A DNA stretch of 61,686 bases from Phycicoccus avicenniae (GTDB lineage Bacteria > Actinomycetota > Actinomycetes > Actinomycetales > Dermatophilaceae): contig NZ_JAGSNF010000002.1 of NCBI RefSeq assembly GCF_018139485.1, forward strand, positions 1 to 61,686. The letters are read 5' to 3'. Below, piece by piece: positions 61,561 to 61,686 of this stretch. Each line of letters opens with the position of its first letter. The first letter of the stretch is position 1. The notes beneath the pieces are model-generated. The model did no database searches and was not told the DNA's origin. It saw nothing but the letters and a program-made list of their open reading frames with translations. A program made the translations under genes and the position numbers.

Positions 61561-61686
61561 TCACTTCCCGCTGTAGACCGGGAAGGCGCTGGCCTCGCCG
61601 TAGTCCTTCATCTCGATGCCGCGCAGGGTGGTCATGTCCTCGTCGGTGATGACGAAGTCGAGGTCGGCGTTGGAGCGCATGTGGTC
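61561..61686 (-). CDS. Aldo/keto reductase, C-terminal end (partial)
   Basis: On the minus strand the last 41 codons run to the window edge. The translation HMRSNADLDFVITDEDM, then GIEMKDYGEASAFPVYSGK and stop, matches the C-terminal tail of NADPH-dependent aldo/keto reductases (2,5-diketo-gluconate reductase-like). The catalytic Asp/Tyr/Lys/His part lies outside the window. The 5' part is missing only because the window ends. Confidence 0.8.
   Translation of the reverse strand, partial: DHMRSNADLDFVITDEDMTTLRGIEMKDYGEASAFPVYSGK

Overview
The window is very GC-rich (clearly above 70% by eye), with strong G/C bias at third codon positions, frequent GTG starts, start/stop overlaps and many LacI-type sugar regulators. 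This fits a high-GC actinobacterium, plausibly Micrococcales; the genus cannot be fixed from the sequence alone. No mobile element, CRISPR array, rRNA or tRNA was seen. The first ~80 bases are almost pure G/C runs and look like a low-quality sequence end.

Region 1 (115-8099) is the most unusual part: eight tightly overlapping genes forming an actinobacterial version of the ebo cluster. It contains EboA, EboB (TatD-like hydrolase), EboC (UbiA-type prenyltransferase), EboE (TIM barrel) and EboF (phosphodiesterase/phosphatase fold). The dehydroquinate-synthase-like EboD of the classical cluster is absent. Its place as sugar-phosphate cyclase appears to be taken by an inositol-3-phosphate synthase homologue, and two further sugar-phosphate-isomerase TIM barrels are added. 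The product is unknown; a prenylated or exported cyclitol-type metabolite is an inference.

Region 2 (8372-14665) encodes a 2,097-residue secreted multidomain carbohydrate protein. Region 3 (14761-16145) is a MarR regulator divergent from an NmrA-like reductase, with a perfect 29-bp operator-like palindrome between them. Region 4 (16161-27958) is a sugar locus: LacI regulator, ABC importer without ATPase, GH127 beta-L-arabinofuranosidase, SDR epimerase, then a large secreted glycan-active protein. Region 5 (28173-33303) holds a Zn alcohol dehydrogenase, XRE and TetR regulators, a 3-ketosteroid-dehydrogenase-like flavoprotein lacking its glycine-rich loop, and an SDR. Region 6 (33322-38297) is the L-arabinose pathway (araB divergent from lacI-araD-araA) and probably catabolises the sugar released by the GH127 enzyme.

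Region 7 (38452-40011) is a small XRE regulator beside a second-type clpP pair; the two share a promoter-proximal 11-mer. Region 8 (40139-47931) is an alpha-galactoside locus (LacI, GH36, ABC importer, LacI). Region 9 (48143-51679) is a secreted clan GH-A glycosidase whose C-terminal repeats match those of the 23855-27958 protein. Region 10 (51745-61686) is more housekeeping-like: ICL/PEP mutase-family enzyme, ABC exporter, ECF sigma/anti-sigma pair, class F sortase with an adjacent LPxT-tailed substrate, two divergent Na+/H+ antiporters, a TerC protein, and the 3' end of an aldo/keto reductase.

All calls were made by reading the sequence and comparing with remembered family features; no database search was run.
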